A DNA stretch of 40,096 nucleotides from Burkholderiales bacterium (GTDB lineage: Bacteria; Pseudomonadota; Gammaproteobacteria; Burkholderiales; Casimicrobiaceae). Below are positions 1 to 8,142 of this stretch, piece by piece. Each line of letters begins with the position of its first letter. The stretch's first letter is position 1. The DNA is taken from assembly GCA_025927765.1 (NCBI GenBank), contig JAICKU010000029.1, forward strand, positions 1 through 40,096, given 5' to 3'. The translations under genes were made by a program, and so were the position numbers. Under the pieces are notes generated by a model. It made no database searches, was not told the origin of the DNA, and saw nothing but the letters and a program-made list of their open reading frames with translations.

Positions 1-59
1 CGCTTCGCTTCCGAATCGCGGCCGTTCCTCGAACTGCCGCCTGCCTTCTTGTGTGCCAT
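1..59 (-). CDS. rpmA: Large ribosomal subunit protein bL27, N-terminal part (partial)
   Basis: The reverse strand from 59 reads MAHKKAGGSSRNGRDSEAK, the conserved N-terminus of ribosomal protein L27, which reaches towards the peptidyl transferase centre. The gene runs off the left edge, so only about 19 of the usual 85 or so residues are present. It starts 11 bases after the rplU stop on the same strand, the normal rplU-rpmA operon arrangement, and should share the rplU promoter. The N-terminus begins directly with MAHKK and lacks the extra leader peptide found in Firmicutes. The identification is firm despite the truncation. Confidence 0.95.
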   Translation of the reverse strand, partial: MAHKKAGGSSRNGRDSEAK

Positions 60-70
60 GAGCTACTCCT

Positions 71-382
71 TCAGCCGACGATCGCTTCGATGCGAAGCTC
101 GGTGAAATTCTGCCGATGCCCCTGATGCTTCTGATAGTGCTTGCGGCGGCGCATCTTGAAGATCCGGATCTTCTCGCCGCGGCCATGGGCGACCACCGTC
201 GCCTTCACCGTGGCGCCCGACACCGTGGGCTGGCCGACGCGAACCGCTTCACCGTCGCCCACCATCAGCACCTGATCCAGGATCACTTCCGCGCCCACGT
301 CCGCCGGTATCTGTTCGACCTTGAGTTTTTCGCCGGGGGCAACCTTGTATTGCTTGCCGCCGGTTTTTACGACCGCGTACAT
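71..382 (-). CDS. rplU: Large ribosomal subunit protein bL21
   Basis: This encodes 103 residues beginning [14 protein letters not shown], the classic L21 start, with the basic 23S rRNA-binding stretch [17 protein letters not shown] near residues 75-91 and the C-terminus [10 protein letters not shown]. The length is exactly that usual for the family. The reading frame stays open a further hundred codons upstream, but the conserved MYAVVKTGG start, a GGGAG ribosome binding site just before it, and a perfect TATAAT hexamer about 35 bases upstream fix the start at 382. It is the first gene of the rplU-rpmA operon and is divergent from ispB. Confidence 0.97.
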   Translation of the reverse strand: MYAVVKTGGKQYKVAPGEKLKVEQIPADVGAEVILDQVLMVGDGEAVRVGQPTVSGATVKATVVAHGRGEKIRIFKMRRRKHYQKHQGHRQNFTELRIEAIVG

Positions 383-416
383 GAGTGGAACTCCCGTGAT
401 TGGGGAAAAGCCTTGC

Positions 417-445
417 ATTATAGCGCGTTTTTCGCCCCAGATGAA
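417..445 (-). promoter_or_regulatory. Probable sigma-70 promoter of rplU-rpmA
   Basis: On the minus strand a perfect -10 hexamer TATAAT (417-422) is preceded, after 17 bases, by TTCATC (440-445), a weak -35 match. The predicted transcript would start near 410 and have a leader of about 28 bases before the rplU ATG at 382. The surrounding 383-551 region is the divergent spacer to ispB; I found no comparably clear promoter for ispB within it. Confidence 0.65.
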
Positions 446-551
446 TCCTGCGCGTGATCTCCGGTAGAATCGTCGGGCGTCACGCAAAGCTTCGCCTGCG
501 ACGCGCCACACATCAGGATTTCCGCATCGACGCGCGCTGTTCACGTCCCTC

Positions 552-1520
552 GTGACCCTCGAATTCCTCCGCCCCGTCATTGGCGACGACATGGCCGGCG
601 TCGACCAGGTGCTGCGCGAAAGCCTGGACTCCGACGTGGTGCTGATCCGCGAGGTGGCAAGCCACATCATCGCGGGCGGCGGCAAGCGCCTGCGTCCGGC
701 GCTGCTGCTGCTGGCCGCGCGCGCCTGCGGCTACGAAGGCACCGATCACCGCACGCTCGCCGCGACGATCGAGATGATCCACACCGCAACGCTGCTCCAC
801 GACGACGTCGTCGACGAGTCGCAGCTTCGCCGGGGGCACGCCACCGCGAACGCGCGCTTCGGCAATGCCGCGTCGGTGCTCGTCGGCGATTACCTCTATA
901 CGCGCGCGTTTCAGCTCATGGTCAGCGTGAACCGGATGCGCGTGATGTCGATCATCGCCGACGCGACGAACCTGATCTCCGAAGGCGAGGTGCTGCAACT
1001 GCTGCACATGCGCGATGCGGCGCTCGACGAGCGCGCGTACTTCGACGTGATCGAACGCAAGACGGCGAAGCTGTTCGAAGCCGCCGGACGGATCGGCGCC
1101 GTACTCGGGGGTGCCGGTCGAAACGTCGAGGACGCGCTTGCGCGCTACAGCATGCATCTCGGCACCGCGTTCCAGATCATGGACGACGTGCTCGACTACT
1201 CGGGCGACGCGGGTGAGATCGGCAAGAACGTGGGCGACGACCTCGAAGAAGGCAAGATGACCTTGCCGCTGATTCGCGCCGTCGCCGTCGGTACTCCCGA
1301 CGAAGCCGACACGATCCGCCACGCGATCACCGAAGGTGGATTGACCGATTTCGCACCGGTGGTGCGCGCGCTCCACCGCACCGGCGCGCTCGAGTACGCG
1401 CGCGAACGCGCGCAGGCAGAAAGCGACGCAGCGGCCGAGTGTCTCGGCGTGCTTGCACCCTCGCCGGCGGCATCGAGTCTGCTACAATTATCGACTTTCG
1501 CGTGCCGGCGCAGCTATTGA
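552..1520 (+). CDS. ispB: Octaprenyl diphosphate synthase (trans-polyprenyl synthase)
   Basis: This 322-residue protein belongs to the all-trans isoprenyl diphosphate synthases that build the ubiquinone side chain by condensing isopentenyl diphosphate onto farnesyl diphosphate. GKRLRP (44-49) binds substrate. The first aspartate-rich motif is DDVVD (84-88), followed by the RRGH loop, and the second is DDVLD (211-215) in [13 protein letters not shown]; both chelate magnesium. The start is a GTG at 552. Length and motif order match IspB. The exact chain length (octa or nona) cannot be read from sequence alone. Divergence from rplU and a tRNA-Pro gene directly downstream fit a layout common in betaproteobacteria. 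Confidence 0.93.
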   Translation: MTLEFLRPVIGDDMAGVDQVLRESLDSDVVLIREVASHIIAGGGKRLRPALLLLAARACGYEGTDHRTLAATIEMIHTATLLHDDVVDESQLRRGHATANARFGNAASVLVGDYLYTRAFQLMVSVNRMRVMSIIADATNLISEGEVLQLLHMRDAALDERAYFDVIERKTAKLFEAAGRIGAVLGGAGRNVEDALARYSMHLGTAFQIMDDVLDYSGDAGEIGKNVGDDLEEGKMTLPLIRAVAVGTPDEADTIRHAITEGGLTDFAPVVRALHRTGALEYARERAQAESDAAAECLGVLAPSPAASSLLQLSTFACRRSY

Positions 1521-1558
1521 TTTCCCGAGCGCCGCGAGCCGCGACTCAAGCAGGAAAA

Positions 1559-1637
<79 letters not shown>

Positions 1638-1655
1638 CTTCGCACTTCCCGCCAT

Positions 1656-2309
1656 CTACACCGGCCGGCGCCCCACCAGATCCACGAGTGCGGACATCCC
1701 GCGATGCGCGGTGCCTTCGTCGAGCATGTCGTCGCGCTCGACGAGATGCACGATCTCGAGCGGCGCGAAACTCTCACGCAACAGCTCCGGTGTATAGAGG
1801 TGGTCCGCATCCTTCGGCCCGCCCGTCCGGTACTCGAGCTGCTTCAACCCGTAGCCTTCGAGGATAAGCAGGCCGCCGGGCGTGAGCGCCTGCATCATGC
1901 CGTCGAACATCGTCGCGCGCAGCGCGGGCGGTGCGAACTGCACGAAGATCGCGACGACCGCGTCGTATTGCGCCGCGCTCCAAGCGAAGCGCGCGGCTTC
2001 GCACTGGCGATAGTCGACGCGCACGCCGGCCGAGGCGGCGAGCGCGCGCGCCTTCGCGAGGCCGGCCGGCGAGAAGTCGAACGCCGTCACGGCAAGCCCC
2101 TGCTGCGCGAGCCACACGCTGTTGCGGCCTTCGCCGTCGGCGACGCAGAGCGCGGTCATCCCCGGTCGCAAGCGTTGCGCCTGCGCCGCGAGAAACGCGT
2201 TCGGCGCCGTACCGAACGCGTATTCGCGCGCCGCGAAACGCGTGTTCCAGCGTGCAACATCCGGATGCTCCTCGCCGTTCTCCATCGTCGGTCGCTCCGC
2301 CTGTGTCAT
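1656..2309 (-). CDS. Class I SAM-dependent methyltransferase (TehB/thiopurine methyltransferase-like)
   Basis: A 217-residue protein with the Rossmann methyltransferase core. The SAM-binding motif I is LCVADGEGRNSVWLA around residues 54-68. It is followed by the acidic strand end VTAFDFSPAGLAKA, motif II near YDAVVAIFVQF and a GGLLILEGYG strand. This resembles the methyltransferase_11/TehB group; the substrate is not predictable. The chosen ATG overlaps the stop of the upstream hybrid kinase (TGATG, one shared base), which implies translational coupling and makes this the last gene of the receptor-YfiR-kinase operon. A second in-frame Met at codon 9 is an alternative start. It ends 20 bases from the convergent tRNA-Pro. 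Confidence 0.8.
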   Translation of the reverse strand: MTQAERPTMENGEEHPDVARWNTRFAAREYAFGTAPNAFLAAQAQRLRPGMTALCVADGEGRNSVWLAQQGLAVTAFDFSPAGLAKARALAASAGVRVDYRQCEAARFAWSAAQYDAVVAIFVQFAPPALRATMFDGMMQALTPGGLLILEGYGLKQLEYRTGGPKDADHLYTPELLRESFAPLEIVHLVERDDMLDEGTAHRGMSALVDLVGRRPV

Positions 2310-4114
2310 CAGGGTTGCGGCGCCTCGCGCGCCGTGACTTCGCAGCGCTCGAACATCGCGTGCACCTTGTTCGCAAGCGCCGCGAACGTGAAGGGCTTGG
2401 TGATCAGGTCGACGCCCGGATCGAGGCGGCCGTGGTGCACGATCGCGTTGCGCGCGTAGCCTGTGGTGAAGAGCACCGCAAGCTCGGGGTTGCGGCGTCG
2501 CAACGCGTCGGCAAGCTCGCGGCCGTTGCGCCCGCCCGGCAAGCCGACGTCGGTGAACAACAGGCGTACATCCGGGTGCGCGTCGAACAGGCGCAGCGCG
2601 GACTCGGCGTCGGCGGCCTCGAGCACCGTATAGCCGAGTTCCTTCAGCATCGTCACCGCGTGCGTGCGCACGTCCTCGTCGTCCTCGACCACGAGAATGC
2701 GGCGATCCTCGCGTCCGGCGGGCAACGCCGGCGCGCCCACCGCAACGCGCTCGCCGCTAGCGGCCCCGGCAAGCCGCGGCAGGTACAGCTTGACCGTCGT
2801 GCCGTCGCCGGGCTCGCTGTAGATCTTCGCGTGCCCCTCCGACTGCTTGATGAAGCCGTAGACCTGCGACAGCCCGAGGCCCGAGCCCTTGCCGACGTCC
2901 TTCGTCGTGAAGAACGGCTCGAACGCCTTCGCCGTCACCTCCGGCGTCATGCCCGATCCGCTGTCGCTCACGGCGATCATCACGTACTGCCCGGGCCGCA
3001 CTTCGTTCGCCTGCGCATACGGCTCGTCGAGATGCACGTTCGCCGTTTCGATCGTGAGCTTGCCTGTCCCCGCCATCGCGTCGCGCGCATTGACGGCGAG
3101 ATTGAGCAGCGCGTTCTCGAGCTGGTTCGCGTCGACGGCCACGCGCCAGATGCCGCCGGCCAGCACCGTTTCGACGCGGATCGCTTCCCCGAGCGAGCGA
3201 TGCAGCAGGTCCGACATGCCCTGCACGAGCTTGTTGACGTCGAGCGGACGCGGGTCGAGCGGCTGCCGGCGCGCGAACGCGAGCAGGCGCTGCGTCAGCG
3301 TCGCCGCGCGTTCGGCGCCCCGCACCGCGGAGGCGACCATGCGATTCGCCTCGTCGTCCGCCACGAGCTTGCGCCGTTGCAGGAGCTCGAGGTTGCCGAG
3401 GATCACCTGCAGCAGGTTGTTGAAGTCGTGCGCGATGCCGCCCGTCAGCTGCCCCATCGCCTCCATCTTCTGCGCCTGCCGCAGCGCGCCCTCCACGCTT
3501 TCGCGTTGCGCGATCTGCGCGAGCAGGTTCTCGTTGGCTTCCGCAAGGTCGATGCCCTGCCGGCGCAATCGCTCGTTGGCCTCGGCGAGACGCCGCTGCG
3601 CAAGGCCCAGCAGCACGAAGATGAGCGACGCCATCGACACGAGCAACGCGATGATCGCGTATCGCTCGAGGCGGCGCGAGATCGGATCGATGGCGGTTTC
3701 GAGATACACGCTCCCCAGCGTGTTGCGTCCCTGTGCGACGGGAACCGTCACTTTCAGGACATCGCCGTCGAGGCGCGGATCCGAAACCGCGGTCGCCGCA
3801 GGCAACGCGTGCTCGCCGTCGCGTGCGTACGCGGCAAACAAATGGCCCCTCGCGTCGTACACCGCCACCGCCTGGATCTGCGGATCGACGGCGAGCGCGT
3901 TCACGTACTCGCGCGCGGCCTTGCGGTCGTCGAACGCGAGCGCGGCCGTGACGGTGGACGCGAGCACGCGGCTTTGCGCCTCGACCTGCTGCGCCTTCGC
4001 CTCCTTGTACGACACTTCGTTGTACATCACGATGCCGGCGCCGGCGAGCAGGAGCAGCAGCACGCCGGCCGCGGCGATCGCGGTCATCACGTTGGCACGG
4101 TCGAAACGGAGCAT
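2309..4114 (-). CDS. Hybrid sensor histidine kinase with periplasmic CHASE8-like domain and C-terminal receiver
   Basis: This 601-residue inner-membrane kinase has TM1 at about residues 11-31 and a periplasmic segment at 32-150 containing LASTVTAALAFDDRKAAREY and AVAVYDARGHLFAAY, which resembles the CHASE8 domain of YfiN/TpbB. TM2 is at about 152-172, followed by a coiled-coil linker. The dimerisation helix is GGIAHDFNNLL with phosphoacceptor His229. The ATPase domain has an N-box at NLAVNARDAM (343 region), G1 DSGSGM and G2 GKGSGLGLSQVYG. The receiver domain from about 472 has the acidic pair EDD, Asp522 in LLFTDVGLP and a later Lys in TKPF. There is no output domain, so a phosphotransfer partner elsewhere is expected. 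It begins 10 bases after the YfiR gene, and the assigned partnership with YfiR is inference. Confidence 0.9.
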   Translation of the reverse strand: MLRFDRANVMTAIAAAGVLLLLLAGAGIVMYNEVSYKEAKAQQVEAQSRVLASTVTAALAFDDRKAAREYVNALAVDPQIQAVAVYDARGHLFAAYARDGEHALPAATAVSDPRLDGDVLKVTVPVAQGRNTLGSVYLETAIDPISRRLERYAIIALLVSMASLIFVLLGLAQRRLAEANERLRRQGIDLAEANENLLAQIAQRESVEGALRQAQKMEAMGQLTGGIAHDFNNLLQVILGNLELLQRRKLVADDEANRMVASAVRGAERAATLTQRLLAFARRQPLDPRPLDVNKLVQGMSDLLHRSLGEAIRVETVLAGGIWRVAVDANQLENALLNLAVNARDAMAGTGKLTIETANVHLDEPYAQANEVRPGQYVMIAVSDSGSGMTPEVTAKAFEPFFTTKDVGKGSGLGLSQVYGFIKQSEGHAKIYSEPGDGTTVKLYLPRLAGAASGERVAVGAPALPAGREDRRILVVEDDEDVRTHAVTMLKELGYTVLEAADAESALRLFDAHPDVRLLFTDVGLPGGRNGRELADALRRRNPELAVLFTTGYARNAIVHHGRLDPGVDLITKPFTFAALANKVHAMFERCEVTAREAPQP

Positions 4115-4124
4115 CGGTGATGAA

Positions 4125-4655
4125 TCAGGGTCTCGGAAGCACGCGAGCGGCGAGGTTCAGGAGCTTCGAGCTGATCGTAAGGTGATTGGCGGCGGCGGCA
4201 TTGAGGTCGATCTCGAAGCGCACGCGATTGTCCTGCACCACGAAGTTGACGATGCCGTGAGCGGCGGCAGCGTTGTCGGTCACGGTGAGCACGGGCATGC
4301 CGCGGAAGCGTTCGAGCATCGCTGCCCGGGCATTGCCGCGCTCCGCGAGATACAGGATATTGCACGGCGTGGTCGCGCCGGCCGCGAGATGAACCACGGC
4401 AATCGGATGGCTGCCCACGCTCTGTCCCTTCACCGCCTCGTCGACGAGATCCGCGACCTCATCCTCGCCTGCCACGCAGATCACGAGCGGGTCGGCCGGC
4501 CCCGTGAACGTTCCCGCCGGCCAATCGACGAACGGCGCGAGCTTGTAGAGGTACGTCGCCTTCACCGCGTACTCGACATTCGGCGCCTGCGCAGCGAGCG
4601 GCGGCGCGAGCATGCCGCAGAGCGCGGCGAAGAACGCGACGCAACGCCTGCGCAT
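4125..4655 (-). CDS. YfiR-family periplasmic protein (DUF4154)
   Basis: This encodes 176 residues with a signal peptide at about 1-23 (MRRRCVAFFAALCGMLAPPLAAQA). The mature part starts EYAVKATYLYKLAPFVDWP, the hallmark opening of YfiR/DUF4154 proteins, and ends with the family-typical NAAAANHLTISSKLLNLAARVL. In Pseudomonas, YfiR is a periplasmic repressor that binds the CHASE8 domain of the diguanylate cyclase YfiN. Cys60 and Cys98 are spaced like one of the YfiR disulfides; no second pair is present. The frame is open far upstream, but the signal peptide and the start just after the receptor stop (23-base gap) fix the ATG at 4655. The neighbouring CHASE8 kinase is the obvious partner. Confidence 0.88.
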   Translation of the reverse strand: MRRRCVAFFAALCGMLAPPLAAQAPNVEYAVKATYLYKLAPFVDWPAGTFTGPADPLVICVAGEDEVADLVDEAVKGQSVGSHPIAVVHLAAGATTPCNILYLAERGNARAAMLERFRGMPVLTVTDNAAAAHGIVNFVVQDNRVRFEIDLNAAAANHLTISSKLLNLAARVLPRP

Positions 4656-4678
4656 GCTCGCCCGCGGGTCGCGTGACG

Positions 4679-6604
4679 TCAGAACGTCCACCGCACGCCG
4701 GCGTAGACGCTGCGCGGGATCTGGTCGACCGATCCGTCCGCGAACGCCTCGGCATGGTAACGATGCACGAGGTTGCGGCCGGTGAGCGACAGCTCGACGC
4801 GCGGCGTCACGTGCCACGCGATACGCATGTCGGCTTCGACGTAGCTCGGCACACCGACGTCGGACAGCGCACCGATTTGCCGCAGGCCGATGTAGAGATC
4901 GACGTTCGGACCGAGGTCCATGAACGAGCGCAGGAACACCTGATGACCGGGATCGTGGCCGAGCACGGTCTGCGTGCCCGCAATGTCCTGCTCGCCCGGC
5001 TTCAGGTGGAAGTCCTTGCGCAGCAGCTCGAGGCCGGCGTCGATCCGCCACCACGGTGCCGGGCTCATGCTGCCCCAAAGGTCGGCGCCGTACGTGTGCC
5101 CTTCCCAGCCGTTGCCGAACGTGACCGGAAACATGGTTGCCGGGTTGGGCTTCGTGGTGCGGAGGTCGTCATAATCGTTGTAGAAAAGCGATGCCGACAA
5201 CGACACGCGCCGCGACCATTGCCCGCGCCAGCCCGCCTCGTACGCGACGAGCTTCTCCGCGACGAAATCCGGCGACGGATTGACGATGCCCGGCGCGCTC
5301 AAGTCGCGCTCGAGCCGCGATGGCGGGCGAACCGCGCGCGAGATGGCGGCCCACACGAAATGATCGTCGCTCACGCGCCAGCCCGCACGCACGTTCGGCA
5401 TCACCTGCCAGCCGCTGAACGTGCTGTACTCGAACTTGCTGCCGACCGTCACCTTGACCGCGTTCGACACCGCGACCGTATCCTGCGCGAACACATTCGT
5501 GATGCTGAGGTTCTCGGACGGCGGCATCAGCACGAACGGATTCGCCGTGTTGGTGAAGCGGTCGTTCCAGTTGCGTTGTCCGGCGCCCCATACGATGCGG
5601 TGCGCGCCGAGGTTCATCAGGTGCTCGGCTTCGATGTCGAACGTGCGCGTGCGCTCGAACGAGCCGCCGGTATCCACCTCTGAGATGCGATCCTGCTGGT
5701 CGTAGTACGCCTGCACGGTGAGCGACCCGGTTGCAAGCGTCTTCGTCCAGCGTCCGAGCACGTTGCCGCCGCTGCGCCGCCCGCCGGGATCGTCGATCAG
5801 GTTCTCGTAGATGTCGCCCTGGAACGTGAACGCGTTGCCGAGCGTCGCGAGATCGGTGCGAAAGCCGCCCTGTTTGCCGCGCCAGCTGTCCATGGCGCTG
5901 CTGCCGTTCGGGGACCGGGTGCTCCCTTCGCCGAAGCCGAGGCCGTAGACGCGATACGTGCCCACGTCGCCGATCTTGCCGCCGTAGCGGCCTTCGCCGC
6001 GGCGCGTGAAATCGCCGACCTTCGCGTCGACAAGGCCGCCCTGCGTGTCGGCCGAGCTCTTCGTGATCACGTTGATCACGCCGTTCATCGCGTTGGAGCC
6101 CCACAGGGTGCCGCCCGGCCCGCTGATCACCTCGATGCGGTCGACGTCGGCGAGCATCAGGTCCTGCTGGTCCCAAAACACGCTCGAGAAGAGCGGCGTG
6201 TAAACGCTGCGCCCGTCGACCAGCACGAGCAGCTTGTTCGACGCGTTGACCGAGTTCATGCCGCGCGAGCTGATGTTGTACGTCTGCGAATTGACGCGCG
6301 CGACTTCGAGGTTCGGCGCGAGCCGCAGGGCCTCGGCGAGCGACGTAACGCCCGAACGGTCGATGTCGTCGCTGGTGATCACGTACACGGCCGAAGGCGC
6401 CTGCGACAGCGGCTCGGGCCGCTTCGACACCGAGGTGATCTCCACCTGCGACAGTTCCTCGAGCGACAGGTCGCCCAATTCGCGCAGCGATTGTGCAGAG
6501 GCGCGGCCGCCGGCCGCGAGGATCGCGAGCGCGCACGCCGCCGCCGCGCTCACACGCCACGCGCGGGGCGACGTGTGCATCGCATGCTTGAATGTCGTGG
6601 CCAT
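4679..6604 (-). CDS. TonB-dependent outer-membrane receptor
   Basis: A 641-residue outer-membrane barrel protein with a signal peptide ending near ASA-Q (residue 37). After it come a short DLSLEELSQVEITSVSKR segment containing a TonB-box-like EITSVS, then a plug domain of about 60-185 with AEALRLAPNLEV, LVLVDGRSVYTP, VDRIEVISGPGGTLWGSNAMNGVINVITK. The rest is a beta-barrel ending in a terminal Phe (YAGVRWTF), as expected for BAM recognition. The DLSLEEL-type N-terminus is often found in receptors encoded beside YfiR-like proteins. The ligand is unknown; nothing identifies it as siderophore, cobalamin or sugar specific. It is the first gene of a four-gene operon. An alternative Met lies at codon 9. 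Confidence 0.92.
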   Translation of the reverse strand: MATTFKHAMHTSPRAWRVSAAAACALAILAAGGRASAQSLRELGDLSLEELSQVEITSVSKRPEPLSQAPSAVYVITSDDIDRSGVTSLAEALRLAPNLEVARVNSQTYNISSRGMNSVNASNKLLVLVDGRSVYTPLFSSVFWDQQDLMLADVDRIEVISGPGGTLWGSNAMNGVINVITKSSADTQGGLVDAKVGDFTRRGEGRYGGKIGDVGTYRVYGLGFGEGSTRSPNGSSAMDSWRGKQGGFRTDLATLGNAFTFQGDIYENLIDDPGGRRSGGNVLGRWTKTLATGSLTVQAYYDQQDRISEVDTGGSFERTRTFDIEAEHLMNLGAHRIVWGAGQRNWNDRFTNTANPFVLMPPSENLSITNVFAQDTVAVSNAVKVTVGSKFEYSTFSGWQVMPNVRAGWRVSDDHFVWAAISRAVRPPSRLERDLSAPGIVNPSPDFVAEKLVAYEAGWRGQWSRRVSLSASLFYNDYDDLRTTKPNPATMFPVTFGNGWEGHTYGADLWGSMSPAPWWRIDAGLELLRKDFHLKPGEQDIAGTQTVLGHDPGHQVFLRSFMDLGPNVDLYIGLRQIGALSDVGVPSYVEADMRIAWHVTPRVELSLTGRNLVHRYHAEAFADGSVDQIPRSVYAGVRWTF

Positions 6605-6639
6605 GCGGGCGTCCTGTCTCCGTCGGGGAAAATAGGTCG

Positions 6640-6741
6640 CGGTGCGCGAAAGGCACCGGTTCGTCGAGCGCGTGAATGATCGCTGATCGGCCTCGGATTG
6701 AACAGGTCATTGCACGAGGTGCCGACGAGCGACCTCGTGCA
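6640..6741. promoter_or_regulatory. Divergent spacer with a leader hairpin and a 10-bp inverted repeat
   Basis: The 224-base gap between the receptor (minus) and the ArsB-like gene (plus) holds two symmetric elements. One is a hairpin with CGGTGC (6640-6645) and GCACCG (6653-6658) around a 7-base loop, within the presumed receptor leader. The other is a longer inverted repeat, TGCACGAGGT (6711-6720) and ACCTCGTGCA (6732-6741), 11 bases apart, which could be a dimeric repressor site. I do not see a cobalamin riboswitch or other known leader, and promoter hexamers are not clear enough to call. Confidence 0.4.
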
Positions 6742-6828
6742 TGCGCGATTCGCGCAACGCGTGAAAGAATTACAACGGGCGAAGACGATGGATAGGCGCA
6801 TGGGTGATGACGACCACGACGGTGCCGC

Positions 6829-8091
6829 GTGACGGGCGGCACGAACCTCGCGCACGTCGCCATCTGGTTCATTACGCTCGCCGCCCTCGCCGGCGTCATC
6901 GTGCGGCCCTGGCGGGTGCCGGAAGCCGCGTGGGCGGGGGCAGGCGCCGTGGCGCTCGTCGTGTTCTCGCTCCTGCCGTGGCAGCAGGCGCTAGCGGGCG
7001 TGGCCAAGGGCCGCGACGTCTACCTGTTCCTCGCCGGGATGATGCTGCTGTCCGAGATGGCGCGAAACGAGCGCCTTTTCGACTGGCTGGCGGCGCGCGC
7101 CGCGCGCTTCGCCCAAGGCTCGGCAACGCGGCTCTTCGCGCTCGTGTACGGCGTGGGCGTCGTGGTGACCGTGTTCCTGTCGAACGATGCGACGGCGGTG
7201 GTGATGACGCCCGCGGTGCACGCCGCGGCGCGCGCGGCGAATGCAGTCGCGCTGCCGTACCTTTTCGCGTGCGCGTTCGTCGCCAATGCCGCGAGCTTCG
7301 TGCTGCCGATTTCGAATCCGGCGAATTTCGTCGTGTTCGGCAGCGACCTGCCGCCGCTCGGCGCCTGGCTCGCGCGCTTCGCGCTGCCGTCGCTCGCCGC
7401 GATCGTCGCCACGTACGTCGCGCTGCGCGTCGTGCTGCGCCGCGCGCTCCAGGCACCGCTCGCGCGCGACGTGCCGCTGCCGGCGTTGACGCGCGGCGGA
7501 CGCGTGGCTGCGGCAGGCATCACGGTGGCCGGCGTCGCGCTCGTGCTCGCGTCGGCGTATGGATTCGACCTCGGCATGGCGACCTTTACCGTGGCGATCG
7601 TCACGCTCGCCGTGGTGCTCACGGTCGAGCGTGCCTCGCCGTGGCCCATCGTGCGCCAGGTGTCGTGGGGCATCCTGCCGCTCGTCGCCGGGCTGTTCGT
7701 GCTCGTGGAAGGCTTGCGTGCGAGCGGGGCCATCGATCTGCTGCGTCAGGCGCTCACACAACTCGCCGCGCATTCGACGCACGGCGCAGCGTTCGTCGTC
7801 GGCATCGTCGTCGCACTCGCGTGCAACGTGCTGAACAACCTGCCTGCAGCCTTCATCGCGGGCTCGACGGCAGCGGGCGCGCACGTCGATCCACGGATCG
7901 GCGACGCGATCCTGATCGGCATCGACCTTGGCCCCAATCTCTCGGTGACGGGGTCGCTCGCGACCCTCCTGTGGCTCGCGGCGCTGCGCCACGATGGCGT
8001 GGCGATGCGCGGCCGCGATTTCCTGCGCGTGGGTGCCTGCGTGATGCCGCCGGCGCTGCTGTTGGCGCTCGCCGCCGCCGTCTGGCACTGA
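6829..8091 (+). CDS. ArsB/SLC13-like anion permease (arsenite-efflux family)
   Basis: This 420-residue, strongly hydrophobic protein has the two-fold repeat architecture of the ArsB/NhaD ion-transporter superfamily. The first re-entrant motif is VFLSNDATAVVMTPAV near 116-131 and the matching second-half motif is LACNVLNNLPAAFIAGS, followed by DLGPNLSVTGSLATLLWLAALR, typical of ArsB. SFVLPISNPANFVVFG also matches ArsB. The start is GTG at 6829. There is no arsR, arsC or ATPase gene beside it, so an arsenic role is unproven; other anions are possible. It appears to lead an operon with the DUF3182 gene (51-base gap) and the hydrolase. Confidence 0.82.
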   Translation: MTGGTNLAHVAIWFITLAALAGVIVRPWRVPEAAWAGAGAVALVVFSLLPWQQALAGVAKGRDVYLFLAGMMLLSEMARNERLFDWLAARAARFAQGSATRLFALVYGVGVVVTVFLSNDATAVVMTPAVHAAARAANAVALPYLFACAFVANAASFVLPISNPANFVVFGSDLPPLGAWLARFALPSLAAIVATYVALRVVLRRALQAPLARDVPLPALTRGGRVAAAGITVAGVALVLASAYGFDLGMATFTVAIVTLAVVLTVERASPWPIVRQVSWGILPLVAGLFVLVEGLRASGAIDLLRQALTQLAAHSTHGAAFVVGIVVALACNVLNNLPAAFIAGSTAAGAHVDPRIGDAILIGIDLGPNLSVTGSLATLLWLAALRHDGVAMRGRDFLRVGACVMPPALLLALAAAVWH

Positions 8092-8142
8092 AGCGGGCAC
8101 TCCGGCACGCCCGACGAGGTCGAACGCCGGGGAGGATCGAGC

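Noticed and set aside
1453-1488. A promoter for tRNA-Pro at the end of ispB (TACAAT at 1483-1488)
   Set aside because: The -10 match is good, but the only -35-like TTGCAC is 24 bases away. Spacing is outside the usual range, so it was not called.
1931-4120. A 729-codon plus-strand open frame
   Set aside because: It lies opposite the hybrid kinase and methyltransferase genes, and its translation is Arg/Ala/His-rich without any domain. It is a high-GC shadow frame.
6605-6828. A cobalamin or other riboswitch upstream of the TonB receptor
   Set aside because: I looked for the conserved cobalamin-box pattern on the minus strand and saw only a simple hairpin and an inverted repeat.
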